Shown piece by piece: positions 34,773-46,985 of a stretch of 64,000 nucleotides of DNA; the first letter of the stretch is position 1, and each line of letters opens with the position of its first letter. The DNA lies in contig JAVTVY010037092.1 of the NCBI GenBank assembly GCA_036873755.1, forward strand, positions 99,361 through 163,360. The letters are read 5' to 3'. Under the pieces are notes generated by a model. The model was given only the letters and a program-made list of their open reading frames with translations, did no database searches and was not told where the DNA came from. This DNA comes from Hanleya hanleyi. Lineage: Eukaryota > Mollusca > Polyplacophora > Lepidopleurida > Hanleyidae. The position numbers and the translations under genes are program-made.

Positions 34773-37755
34773 ATGGAAGGAGAAGCAGATTTTTTCGTCA
34801 GCGATATGTTTAAGTTCCCATCGTTTGGTGTAATAAAGACTGAACCTCTCATTGACTGTCCAGAAGATGGATCGGGTTCACATTTGGTTCACCATACGGA
34901 TTCCGCCATGACGCCTCAAGATATAAAAGACGAATCTACTACACCAGTCTTGAATAACGTCATGGAAGGGAATCAAGGCTATCGGCAGTCGACAATTTTC
35001 CATATAAAACAGGAACAGCCAGACGCTGATTGGAAATATCCTCCAGCCTTGTCAGCGGTTAAAGCAGAGGATGGACAAATAGCAGCAATACATGAGAACC
35101 TATCACATACAGATGACGGAATCAAACTCGAGCAAACAAGTCTCCCCGACGGCATAGGCATGTGCACGAACACGACGATAGGAAAAATAACTGCGAGCCT
35201 TGATCACGTGAGTACGGTACAGAAAACTGTTGACCGATTCTCTCTTGTGTTTCATCTGGAATACAATATACTACTACACCGAAGCTTTTAGTTCATATAC
35301 ATATGCATATTAGATACGTGCTGCAGGTCATTTAAGTTGGTGAGATACGTTAGGTGGGTAAAATTGACGTCTGGCTACTAAATAGCAGTCGTGTGACTTC
35401 ACAGGAAAGCCCCTTTCTGCATCTCACATTCAGCCTACGTGTAGAATACGGAGGATTCTAAGACGTAAGCTTGGTAGCTCAGTCGCGCTGATCATGTGAA
35501 CAAATATGAAGTATTCACATCGCCCCTAGACCCGGCTTAAACGGAATTACCTAGGCTAGCTCGGGGACTGGTGTTAAGGTTATTGTATGGGGTCGAAGCT
35601 TCGAAACCTGTTTTTTTTTTTTTTTGTCTTATACCAGAGTACACGATCAAACCTACAAGTTGGGGTATAAAAATGAAAAGTATGTGCATTGCAGTAAAAA
35701 TACTTAGCGGGGATTAGCGTGTCTCAAGTGGTCGAACACAGTGCTGATTGGTATTTGGCCGTTTTCTCCATTTAGTTTTTCGCCAAAAAATTTGTTTCCC
35801 ATCCTAATTTCTCTCAAGATTGTTATTTAATTTACAAACGCGAACTTTGGACACAATATTCCAATCATGTAGATCTTCAAACTGTTGCCTCAGATTTTAT
35901 AAGTTCGGCCCTGTTCCTGAATTATTTATGATTTAGTAGAGAGGGGTCGAGTTTTTGTGAAATTTTCAATCTTTCAACTTTGAACGACGATAAAATAACT
36001 TCTATGCCCTAGCTAAAAAAAACTGAAGCAACTTATTTTTATTCAAATGGTAAAGTTCATTATTCCAAAAAAATCTTGTTTGTTTGATGAAAACTGAGAG
36101 AGTTATTAGCGCGTGGTTTTGAGGACTATGCTGTTCTAATGGCATCATTTATCTGTAAATAGATCAATTCTTGTAATAAATTCGAGAAAGTTATTTATTT
36201 ATCGAAATTCCTTGAATCAAGGCCTTTCAGAAAATGTAAACTTTGTATGGATACAAAAATGCACTGTCCCGTAATTATGCAAAATTGTGATACGTACACG
36301 TACACAACTGAGACCCGATACAGTAATCTTAAGGATGAACGTCGAGGTCAGGTAAATGCAGCCTTTCCAATATGAAGGCGGAAATAATCAATGGAAGGCG
36401 GATGCCTACTGATTGTCGAACGTGACGCTGTTGATTCGATAACAAGTATTCCATAAAGAGGAGTTAATATATTTTAATTAATTTTCTATGGTTAAATATA
36501 GTGTAATTCAAGTCGATTTTGCCAGGTATTTATCAGTTGTATTTTGAAAACACTACTCGTAGAGAAATCAAAAGTATTCCATATCCATATCGATAAATTG
36601 TTTAACTCATGTGACCTCTGATTTAACCGCTGCATTCGATTCACATCATCACAACTTTAATGATGTCATTGTATTTTTGTTTGTTATTTTTAGGTACAAA
36701 GTTTCAAATGTGAAGGTTACGAGATAGAGAGTCCCTCTCCAGATATAAGCAGCACGAAGCCCCCAGTTCCTGTTGCCTTGTATCGACGCCAAGCAGAGGC
36801 AATGACTTTCGTATGCAACCAACATATGGCTGGGGAAAAATTGGAGAGTCCACTGCCTGTCGAAACACACTGTCCTGTTACACTCGTCGACGTGACGCAT
36901 GCACATTGGCCTACTGTGGATAAGGCATATTGCAAATATGGGAGCACCAGCGAACCCACACTTGATAATCATGTGAGACAAATCGATGAAAAAACATTCA
37001 GGTGTACTCTCTGTGATTATAGGTCTGTCTGTAACAGCGATCTTGTTAGACATATGAAAACACACAGGTGCGGAAAGCCTTTTGCGTGTTCTCTGTGTGA
37101 TTATAGATCTGTCTGTAACAGCAATCTTGTTAGACATATGAGAACACACACTGGTGAAAACCCTTTAAGGTGTTCTATGTGTGATTATAGATCTGTCTGT
37201 AACAGCCATCTTGTTAGACATATGAGAACACACACTGGTGAGAAGCTTTTTAGCTGTTCTATGTGTGATTATAGATCTGTCAGTAACCGCGATCTTGTTA
37301 AGCATATGAGGACACACACTGGTGAGAAGCCTTTTAGCTGTTCTATATGTGATTATAGACCTGTCAGTAACCGCGATCTTGTTAAACATATGAGAACACA
37401 CACTGGTGAAAAGCCTTTTAGGTGTTCTATGTGTGATTATAGATCTGTCTGTAACGGCCATCTTGTTAGACATATGAGAACACACACTGGTGAAACGCCT
37501 TTCAGATGCTCTATGTGTGATTATAGATCTATCCGCAACAGCAGTCTTGTTACACATATGAGAACACACTCTGGTGAAAGACGTTTTAGGTGTTCTATGT
37601 GTGATTATAGATCTGTCCGTAACAGCAGTCTTGTTAGACATATGAGAACACACACTGGTGAAAAGCCTTTTAGGTGTTCTATGTGTGATTATAGATCTGT
37701 CTGTAACAGCCATCTTGTTACACATATGAGAACCCACAATTTGAAAAGGAGATAA
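34773..37755 (+). CDS. nine-finger C2H2 zinc-finger protein, copy B (two exons)
   Basis: Exons 34773-35207 and 36694-37755 join in phase 0 between donor CAC/GTGAGT and acceptor TTTTTAG/GTA, giving 498 aa. The start is the ATG in a good context (GATCATGG), conserved in position in copy A. Exon 1 is acidic and has five psi-K-x-E SUMO-consensus sites: IKTE (K22), IKDE (K52), IKQE (K79), VKAE (K97) and IKLE (K118). Exon 2 has a linker and nine tandem C2H2 fingers (from about residue 247, 28-residue period, TGEKPF linkers, CDYRSVxNxxLVRHMRTH). It probably acts as a nuclear sequence-specific DNA-binding regulator; SUMO sites suggest repression. Fingers differ mainly at NSDL, NSNL, NSHL, NRDL, NGHL and NSSL, the base-contact zone. 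Partners and targets unknown. Confidence 0.85.
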
Positions 37756-38104
37756 GTGCTCATCATTTGGGTATTTGCACAAAGTGAATACTCTTATGTA
37801 TTACCGACAAACTAATTCGCCGACGTCGTCTCAAACGTCCATATGTATGATACCGTTGCAGATTGTCAAGATAAATTTGCTTTCCTATATAGCCAGGTCT
37901 GAGAAATTCGCGTAGTTTTGTTTGTACTTGATCACAAGATCAACATTGCAAACATCAGCTGTAGTCATCAACACTGTAAAACGTTCTGGCGTATGTTTCG
38001 ATTTGCGTGAAAGGATATGTGACGACAATACGGCAGAAACTCTCTGTGTGTGTTTGTAATGAAGCTGATTTTTTTTCCAATCAAAAACCTGCCAAATAAT
38101 TTTT
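37756..38104. other. 3' flank of the zinc-finger gene
   Basis: AT-rich flank. I see no clear gene or RNA. Confidence 0.4.
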
Positions 38105-38510
38105 TTCTAGATGTTTACATACTGAAATATCAGCCTAAAAAAAAATGCGATGCTCCGTTGTATAAAACTTGAGATATGATTGATCAAAATGTGTTCCACG
38201 GCCTGATTTGGTATTTTTGGGGCTTTTACAGTGCGTATTCTCCCTTATAGCAACAATATGACACCTCAAACCAAAATAATTTTGTCACACAATATATTAG
38301 GAAGTTTGTTTATTGAAAAGAGGCACGAATGGTTTTGGTTTGAGGTGTCATATTTTGCAAAAGGAGAAAAGGCATCATGAAAATGCCCAGAAATACCAAA
38401 ATAAGCCCAAGAGCATGCACATTTTGATCAATCATAGCTCCATTTTTATGCAAGTGAACATCTCAGTTTTTTTCGAAGGGGATATTCCAGTATGTAGACT
38501 TCAAGGAAAA
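38105..38510. repeat. imperfect 400-bp hairpin
   Basis: Arms 38111-38270 and 38330-38505 are inverted: GATTGATCAAAATGTG pairs with CACATTTTGATCAATC, AATATGACACCTCAAACCAAAA with its complement at 38329-38351, and ACATACTG-AATATC with GATATTCCAGTATGT. It looks like an old MITE or foldback. The 82-codon frame over it is not a gene. Confidence 0.7.
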
Positions 38511-39000
38511 TCGTATTTGGATAAACAAAGAGCTGAAAATGTCTTGGTATTATTAGCTTAATACTCAGGTCACGATTTGGCAACTAAAAAACCCATAAAA
38601 AGGAAAATTGACCCATTTGAATAGAGATAAGTTGCATATTAAAGTCTGTCCATTTTGGACCTTGTCAAAAATCAAGAATTAACTCTGCATAATGTTTTTA
38701 TTTTGCAGCATGTAGAACAAACTGAACTCTACAAACTGACTACGATTTCTCCATGATATCGATAATATATCAGGCTTGAAATAACTTTGTAATGCCCTCC
38801 CTAAAACCTTAGGTATACTTGTTTCATGTACCGGGTCTCCATTACATAGGGAGACGTCATAATGTATTCATGGCCACTGTCCCAAATATAACTGATGCGA
38901 TATAAAGTAATAAGAGGCGGTCTGTGAGAGAGTCGCTTAGTCGCATGCCCAGTGAAATTCAATGTCGCGGCAATTTGACTTTTGTGCCTGTAAATACGAA
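38511..39000. other. unassigned flank
   Basis: AT-rich single-copy sequence; I see nothing recognisable. Confidence 0.4.
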
Positions 39001-39012
39001 TACATTATGAAG

Positions 39013-39381
39013 GACCGCACTGCGGTGGTCTAATGGTTAGAGCGTCGGCCTCGTAAGCGGTAGGTACTGGGTTCGATCCCAGGCTGGGTCATACCTAAGA
39101 CTTGAAAAATGGAACTTGTTGCTCCCTCGCTTACGCTCAGCATTAAGAGGATAGAACAAGGACTGGTTCGCTCGGTGTCAGTATAATGTGACTGAGTGGG
39201 GTGTCATGTCTGCCTACGGCATGATATTTCAGTGGGACAGCACTATAAAATGGCAGCATTAGATCTGCTCTGTTACAAGTAGGTACCCCTGCCCCCTCCC
39301 TCCCCTCCCTTCCCTTCCCCGTCGTGATATAGCTGAAAAAATGTTGAAAGCGACGTTAAACCCTATTCACTCACTCACTCC
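39013..39381 (+). mobile_element. tRNA-derived SINE, full length, 12-bp TSD
   Basis: The head has a box A (TGGTCTAATGGTTAG at about 39027) and box B (GGTTCGATCCC) with a tRNA-like CTCGTAA anticodon loop. The stems are degenerate, so it is a tRNA-derived SINE rather than a tRNA gene. The tail ends AAGCGACGTTAAACCCTATT followed by (CACT)n, the tail I know from mollusc SINEs. TACATTATGAAG (39001-39012) and TACATTACGAAG (39382-39393) are the target duplication, as expected for target-primed insertion with a partner LINE. Confidence 0.88.
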
Positions 39382-39393
39382 TACATTACGAAG

Positions 39394-42167
39394 TCTCCCT
39401 ATGTGATTGAGCCCCGGTACATGAAACGACTGTACGGGAGTTTTATGTGGAGATAAATTATAAAGTTATTTCAAGCGTGATATAGTATCTATATAATGGT
39501 GTTCGTTTTGTAGAGATTAGTTAGTTCTACCCAATGAGAAAAAAAGAATATTTATACAGAATTAACTACCCATTTTAAATTAAAACGGACAGACTATAGT
39601 GTATTCCAGGCTAATGAACATACGTATGATATGGATGGAGCCGTTATTTGTTTCCTTTTGCGATCCAGAATTTAAAAATATTCAGATAGATAATATGTAA
39701 GATAATATGCATTGGTTGATATTTGATTAAATCGTATCATTCTCGGTTACATTGTAGTTACCAGCTGAACATGAATATTGTTTATGACATTTGCTGACTT
39801 GGTCATCCAAGCCTTATACTGCGTTGTGAAGATAATAACCGGCATTTCCTTCTACAGGTACATGGTCAAAAGTCACATGGTATGAAATCTTAAAGTGCTA
39901 ATGCAGCGAAATTGTCAATTTCATTTTTATCATGAAATTTTACGGTTTGGGATTTCTGCTTTAATTTAATAAAATTCTCACTGAGAGTTTTAAACAGGAA
40001 GATATTATATTTTGCTACGAAACACAAGGTCGTTAGCAGATAAAGTGCGACATTTACGGTCGCCATGTTTTTCGTATATGTGACGTCATAAGTATGACAT
40101 GCCGATCGACGAGCAAGCCAGCGATATATGCGCAGCATATGGCGAAGATCAATATCCATAAACTTAATTCACATTGTTGTTGAGTTAATACTGTTGATAT
40201 CCATCACTGTCTTCGTATCATAACGTGCCAGGAATGAAAGAAAGAATCTAGTCGGCCACGTGTCCGTGCATGATCAGTTAAAATGATTTATTTACCTGAA
40301 TTTGATTTATTTACCTGAATTCGTGGGCAGTACGAGTTGGACGAATGCATGCAGTTACTATCTGATTCACATAGGAGGGAACGGGGTTTTCGTGGATTTA
40401 TCAGTTAATAAATCACACCAGCTGTCGAAACTCACAATATATTCCAAACTCTGTCTATGCAATTATTTGTCATCAAAAATATTCCCCTGGCATTAGAAAT
40501 TATTTTAAAAATCTCCAAAGTTTGTATCGTCTGAGTAGCTGCATGTTGAATACACGGTCATGCCCGCAACCGGGTAAGTGAAAAGATTAGTGAGCTCAGC
40601 TTTCTCTAGGCCATGCACCAACATAATTTCAGAATACTACGTAAAATATTAAATTGAAGTTTACATACCGAGAAAACTAACATTTCAAACATTTCAACTA
40701 AAGAAGATTCAAACAACAACAAAACAACAAACAGGACAAAGACAACATTGAAAAACGAGTCTCTCGGGAGTATCTGAAATAAAAAATAAACATGAATTAT
40801 TCTGAAAAAATTACATAATGGTAAAAAATTGTCTGTGATAATAAACGAGAAGGGTGCAAGATAATTTTACCGACAGCACAGAAAAATACAAATATAAATT
40901 CTGATAAAAAAATATTATTCATCAATTTTGAATGGCTTTTTCTTTTCTCATACCGCACAAACTTATGAACAGTTTACATTTGCTTTCATAACCGATCATA
41001 TTGTGGAATGCAAATACAATATGGATCTAGAGTGAATGGAAGAAATTCTTAATACATCCTTCACTTTTTGCACAAGAAAACCGGAATGTGAAATTGAAGA
41101 CCGAAGACTGTTGTTTTTGCACGCGGACCTCGGCGGGAGCACTTCAGACGGGCCGCTTCAGACGTCGTGATAGATTTGGGCATTCCAATTAATTTAGATC
41201 ATATAATATTATGTTTTTCGATCTAATTTAAAGTTAATTGTAATGGGAAGAAGAAAACATATCTCTCTGAGAATCTGGGGATAATGAAGATCGATCTTCG
41301 TTATTTTCTTGAAGTTGGGAATCCTTCCGTGTAATGATAAGTGATACACCGTAGGCAAATACAACGCGGACACTGGCAGATAAATTTTATAAATATCGTA
41401 CAAAACAAATGTATATAGACTACAGATTCTTGGTAATTAATTTGACCAGATAAAAATTATAATGGAGCTGCTCAGTGGAATTTGAAGTCATTTCTATGGG
41501 AATGAATTCAATTTAGCCTGGTTGCACATGGTAAACTTTGCTCGGTCGCGGATGCGGGGCTTTTTGTATCTTCATTAGGTTCATACAAATTGTCTGTATT
41601 CATTCACAGGTATGTCTTATAATAAACCCTTGTCATACTTAATTTCCTGATGAACATTAAATTCAAAAATTTTATTAAACAAACCAGTATATTATCCCTC
41701 CAAACACTGTCCGCCATGCAGAGCCCAGACTCAAGCTGACCATCTGTCATGCTTATGACGTCATCGTATTTGTAAACAAAGCCATGTAAACGGTCGCACT
41801 TTTAAGAGCACAATTGCACGCCCTTTTCCTTTTGAAATAAGAACTTCTCCTTGTCCGATTTTCCTCATGGATATAGCAAATTAATCACGAAAGAATAGAG
41901 AATCAAATTATTTAATAAAAATTTCGCTGCATTAGCACTTTAAGTAGCTATGTTAATTGAGTACTCCATTTGACATAGTCTGGTATCTGCTTGTATCAAT
42001 AAATGTTTGATTGTTTACTCTTTCGTGGATAATATTTCTTCAGTAGTGTCTGGTGTTGACCAGTGGTTGGTTATGCTCACGACTTAAGCATCACTGTTCC
42101 AGCGAACTGTACACGAATACCAAATTTAGTTCATAATAGATAATATATGAAAATCTGTATACTATTT
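39394..42167. other. gene-less AT-rich interval up to the Polinton
   Basis: I find no supportable gene. A 20-bp tandem duplication (GATTTATTTACCTGAATT) occurs at 40284-40320. The phrase TTTGTATGAC... with ATTTCGCTGCATTAGCACTTTAA at 41925-41942 mirrors 39892-39912 (TTAAAGTGCTAATGCAGCGAAAT), so 39.89-41.94 kb has inverted edges and may be another large inverted-repeat element. Confidence 0.45.
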
Positions 42168-42173
42168 GATAGT

Positions 42174-42757
42174 AGTAGTAGGGTATACGCTTTTCAAGTC
42201 TCATTGACCTCAAAAATTTGCATATTTGAGGAGGAAACGAGGAGGTGACAGCCAATCAGAAGCGAGTAAAATTTGACCTCAGAAATTTGCATATTGGGGG
42301 CGGTCACGGGGCGGCTCTCGTCCAACCAGAAGCGAGTAAAATTTGACTGGATGTATTCCTCCACGGTGATGTGGTCCTGGCGGTGATGCGGTCTGCCTCC
42401 GCGGAGAAAAAGTAGTCCCTAGACTGGAAATACGCTGCATGGTCCGATGGGGTCGAGTGAGGTATCAAAGTGAAGCTTATCGGTTGGTGTGAATGAGGCG
42501 TGACCATTGGGCATGTATAGACTTGTTTGTCTGGGGGTTTTCCCCATGCCGCCATTGACTCCCAAACTGGTGGGTTCCAATGGCGGCATCGAGTGAGAGA
42601 TCAAGGCATGTCCTGACTTGTTCTGCGTTGTACAGTTCTGCCATGCGGAGGATGGGTACTAGGATTTCGCTGACGTCCTAGTAATAAACATAATCTATAG
42701 GTGTTGTACCATGTTAATAGGATCAGTCTAGCATCTGTACCACCCTAGGGTCGAGCG
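42174..42757 (+). repeat. outer left TIR of Polinton 1
   Basis: Collinear with the reverse complement of 58054-58636 over about 584 bp. It holds two AATTTGCATAT boxes and several AGAAGCGAGTAAAATTTGAC words preceded by CCAATCAG or CCAACCAG (CCAAT-box like). At 42757 homology to the right TIR stops because of a deletion that joins the outer part to the inner promoter-like part. Confidence 0.92.
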
Positions 42758-42865
42758 TTGGTGAGGTATCAAAGTGAAGCATTCGTGAAGGGGCATCTGA
42801 TGGGTTGGGTGTGCGGTAGGAATATCATTCTGCGCATGCGCAGATGCAATGCGGAGCTCTCGTCC

Positions 42866-43036
42866 AATCAGAAGCGAGTATTTCAAATTCGCCACGGAGC
42901 TCTCGTCCAATCAGAAGCGAGTATTTTGACCCGGTGCATTATGGGACATATCCAAGATGGCGGCACGTATGTTCAAGATGGCGGCACATCCGGTGTCGAA
43001 TGCGCAGGTCACGTGGGGGTTGTGACGTCACTTCCG
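42866..43036. promoter_or_regulatory. TIR regulatory module: CCAAT, YY1, E-box, CRE/ETS (copies at 44635, 46407 and, inverted, 56985)
   Basis: Ordered motifs: TCCAATCAGAAGCGAGTA twice (NF-Y type), CAAGATGGCGGC at 42953 and 42974 (YY1 type), CACGTG at 43009, and TGACGTCA followed by CTTCCGG (CREB/ATF and ETS type) at 43022-43035. The order is kept in all four copies. Such motifs mark ubiquitously active animal promoters; activity is inferred. Confidence 0.65.
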
Positions 43037-43438
43037 GGGTTTTTCAGAATGCTCAAACACCTCCAACTTACCCGGCGGGCCCCGGCCCCCCAGCGTGCGC
43101 GCGCGCGGGTTCTCTGGTCGCAGCGCGCGCGCGTCATCACCGGCAGTGCGCGCGCGGGTCAAAAGGTCAAAGGTCACCTCCAGGTCAGACGGCCCAATAT
43201 GAATAACGACAAGTTCAGCAATGTTCATACAGTTTATTATCCCCTATGTTACATCATACCCAGGCTGGGGGAGCCGCCCTGGGTATGTTTAGTATGTTCA
43301 CAGCAAAACAATTTGAAATATCAAACACCATGTTTTATTATTTAACGCACCGTCACATTAGCTACAGGTGTTTACTGAGCTCAAGTCAATGATCAGCATA
43401 TAGACATAGAGAGTATGTACGGCATGTTATGGTATTCA

Positions 43439-43984
43439 TCAGTGCACGAGTGACGCATTCAACCGATGGCTGTGGTGAATCACCTTGGTAAGGAAAAATG
43501 TAACATTGGCCACCCTCTTCACTGTCCACTTGGTGTTGGGTCGTTGTTGTTGGGCCCATCCCAAGACATCCAATTGTTCCACTTGGTCCAGCATCATCTC
43601 TAGTGACCTCCGGTTAATGATGGTAAACGGTTGGTCGTACACTGGGTGGATGGCACTGGAATAGAAATAGCGCAATTCATCCGTCATCTTATGGCATAAG
43701 ATGTATCCAAATGCTACATTTAATGTGAAGGCCGTAGGTTGGTCATTGAAGATGGTTTCCACGTAGCTGCGTAGACGGGTGAGCTTGGTCAGTGGGAAAT
43801 TGTAGATATCTTGAATAGGGCGATGATGGTGGAAACAGCATCTGTACCACCCTAGGGTCGAGCGTTTATTGTCCCGTGTATCTCCGCAGAAAATCAACAA
43901 ACAAAATGGCGGCTCCAGGATGGTGTCGGGACGCCCTTTCCACATCACGGCGTCGATCCTAACCATAGCGCCATCTGCACACAT
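43439..43984 (-). pseudogene. truncated, chimeric copy of the Polinton zinc-finger gene (unit 1)
   Basis: The last about 130 codons match the C-terminal part of the gene at 46986-47927 (QDIYNFPLTKLTRLRSYVET... to the same stop). The first about 50 codons come from TIR sequence read in antisense, joined at 43838. It lacks the zinc fingers. A minus-strand AATAAA at 43334-43339 and a perfect 10-bp hairpin at 43255-43287 follow the stop, as in the other copies. An open but accidental fusion frame. Confidence 0.7.
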
Positions 43985-44144
43985 TGACGCAAGGGAGACA
44001 ACTCGTGTGGCCCCAGGGTATGGAAATAGCCGTGTTGGAGCTAGGGGAGTTACTCATGGGCCGATGGGGTCGAGTGAGGTATCAAAGTGAAGCTTATGTG
44101 AAGGGGCATATCTGACTGGACTAGTGGGTTGAAATAGCGTCATT

Positions 44145-44608
44145 CTGCGCATGCGCGGTGGCCCAAGGGTATGAACATAGACATTTTGAGAGCTAGGGGA
44201 GCCCCTCATGGTCCAATGGGGTCGAGTGAGGTATCCATGTGAAGCTTATGTGAAGGGGCATCTGACTGGACTAGTGGCTTGGGCGTTGTCACCATTCTGC
44301 GCATGCGCGGTGGCCAAAGGTATGGAAATAGACGTTTTGAGAGCTAGGGGAGTCCCTAATGGGCCGATGGAGTTGAGTGAGGTATCAAAGTGAAGCCTAG
44401 GTGAGGGGGCATCTCACTCGACTATTGGGTTGACATAGCGTCATTCTGCGCATGCGCGGTGGCCCAGGGATATGAAAATAGACGTGTTGGGAGCTAGGGG
44501 AGTCCCTAATGGACCGATGGAGTTGAGTGAGGTATCAAAGTGAAGCATTCGTGAAGGGGCATCTGATGGGTTGGGTGTGCGGTAGGAATATCATTCTGCG
44601 CATGCGCA
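44145..44608. promoter_or_regulatory. NRF1-site repeat array, left (second copy at 45919-46382)
   Basis: Four TGCGCATGCGC palindromes about 150 bp apart (44145, 44298, 44447, 44597), each within a unit that also has TCGAGTGAGGTATC-AAGTGAAGC and GAGAGCTAGGGGAG. The next tandem copy has four more (45919, 46071, 46221, 46371). A single site at 42831 remains in the deleted first unit. TGCGCATGCGCA is the classical NRF1 recognition palindrome. Confidence 0.7.
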
Positions 44609-45211
44609 GATGCAATGCGGAGCTCTCGTCCAATCAGAAGCGAGTATTTCAAATCCGCCACGGAGCTCTCGTCCAATCAGAAGCGAGTATTTTGACCCGG
44701 TGCATTATGGGACATATCCAAGATGGCGGCACGTATGTTCAAGATGGCGGCACATCCGGTGTCGAATGCGCAGGTCACGTGGGGGTTGTGACGTCACTTC
44801 CGGGGTTTTTCAGAATGCTCAAACACACGACCTCCAACTTACCCGGCGGGCCCCGGCTCCCCAGCGTGCGCGCGCGCGCGGGTTCTCTGGCCGCAGCGCG
44901 CGCGCGTCATCACCGGCAGTGCGCGCGCGGGTCAAAAGGTCAAAGGTCACCAGCAGGTCAGACGGCCCAATATGAATAACGACAAGTTCAGCAATGTTCA
45001 TACAGTTTATTATCCCCTATGTTACATCATACCCAGGCTGGGGGAGCCGCCCTGGGTATGTTTAGTATGTTCACAGCAAAACAATTTGAAATATCAAACA
45101 CCATGTTTTATTATTTAACGCACCGTCACATTAGCTACAGGTGTTTACTGAGCTCAAGTCAATGATCAGCATATAGACATAGAGAGTATGTACGGCATGT
45201 TATGGTATTCA

Positions 45212-45757
45212 TCAGTGCACGAGTGACGCATTCAACCGATGGCTGTGGTGAATCACCTTGGTAAGGAAAAATGTAACATTGGTCACCCTCTTCACTGTCC
45301 ACTTGGTGTTGGGTCGTTGTTGTTGGGCCCATCCCAAGACATCCAATTGTTCCACTTGGTCCAGCATCATCTCTAGTGACCTCCGGTTAATGATGGTAAA
45401 CGGTTGGTCGTACACTGGGTGGATGGCACTGGAATAGAAATAGCGCAATTCATCCGTCATCTTATGGCATAAGATGTACCCAAATGCTACATTTAATGTG
45501 AAGGCCGTAGGTTGGTCATTGAAGATGGTTTCCACGTAGCTGCGTAGACGGGTGAGCTTGGTCAGTGGGAAATTGTAGATATCTTGAATAGGGCGATGAT
45601 GGTGGAAACAGCATCTGTACCACCCTAGGGTCGAGCGTTTATTGTCCCGTGTATCTCCGCAGAAAATCAACAAACAAAATGGCGGCTCCAGGATGGTGTC
45701 GGGACGCCCTTTCCACATCACGGCGTCGATCCTAACCATAGCGCCATCTGCACACAT
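45212..45757 (-). pseudogene. truncated, chimeric copy of the Polinton zinc-finger gene (unit 2)
   Basis: Nearly identical to 43439-43984 (one Ala to Thr difference in the body) because it lies in the next 1773-bp unit. Same TIR-derived N-terminus, same stop and same 3' hairpin. Confidence 0.7.
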
Positions 45758-46985
45758 TGACGCAAGGGAGACAACTCGTGTGGCCCCAGGGTATGGAAAT
45801 AGCCGTGTTGGAGCTAGGGGAGTTACTCATGGGCCGATGGGGTCGAGTGAGGTATCAAAGTGAAGCTTATGTGAAGGGGCATATCTGACTGGACTAGTGG
45901 GTTGAAATAGCGTCATTCTGCGCATGCGCGGTGGCCCAAGGGTATGAACATAGACATTTTGAGAGCTAGGGGAGCCCCTCATGGTCCAATGGGGTCGAGT
46001 GAGGTATCCATGTGAAGCTCATGTGAAGGGGCATCTGACTGGACTAGTGGCTTGGGCGTTGTCACCATTCTGCGCATGCGCGGTGGCCAAAGGGTATGGA
46101 AATAGACGTTTTGAGAGCTAGGGGAGTCCCTAATGGGCCGATGGAGTTGAGTGAGGTATCAAAGTGAAGCCTAGGTGAGGGGGCATCTCACTCGACTATT
46201 GGGTTGACATAGCGTCATTCTGCGCATGCGCGGTGGCCCAGGGATATGAAAATAGACGTGTTGAGAGCTAGAGGAGTCCCTAATGGACCGATGGAGTTGA
46301 GTGAGGTAGCAAAGTGAAGCATTCGTGAAGGGGCATCTGATGGGTTGGGTGTGCGGTAGGAATATCATTCTGCGCATGCGCAGATGCAATGCGGAGCTCT
46401 CGTCCAATCAGAAGCGAGTATTTCAAATCCGCCACGGAGCTCTCGTCCAATCAGAAGCGAGTATTTTGACCCGGTGCATTATGGGACATATCCAAGATGG
46501 CGGCACGTATGTTCAAGATGGCGGCACATCCGGTGTCGAATGCGCAGGTAACGTGGGGGTTGTGACGTCACTTCCGGGGGTTTTCAGAATGCTCAAACAC
46601 ACGACCTCCAACTTTCCCGGCGGGCCCCGGCCCCCCAGCGTGCGCGCGCGCGCGGGTTCTCTGGCCGCAGCGCGCGCGCGTCATCACCGGCAGTGCGCGC
46701 GCGGGTCAAAAGGTCAAAGGTCACTTCCAGGTCAGACGGCCCAATATGAATAACGACAAGTTCAGCAATGTTCATACAGTTTATTATCCCCAATGTTACA
46801 TCATACCCAGGCTGGGGGAGCCGCCCTGGGTATGTTTAGTATGTTCACAGCAAAACAAATTGAAATATCAAACACCATGTTTTATTATTTAACGCACCGT
46901 CACATTAGCTACAAGTGTTTACTGAGCTCAAGTCAATGATCAGCATGTAGACATAGAGAGTATGTACGGCATGTTATGGTATTCA

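Noticed and set aside
39027..39100. Functional tRNA-Thr(CGU) gene
   Set aside because: Anticodon stem and acceptor do not pair, a SINE body and tail follow, and a 12-bp TSD encloses the whole unit.
43028..43228. Arg/Pro-rich ORFs in the GC-rich TIR parts (also 44610, 46593, 56662)
   Set aside because: Open frames in GCGCGC-rich regulatory DNA, different in every copy, with no conserved product.
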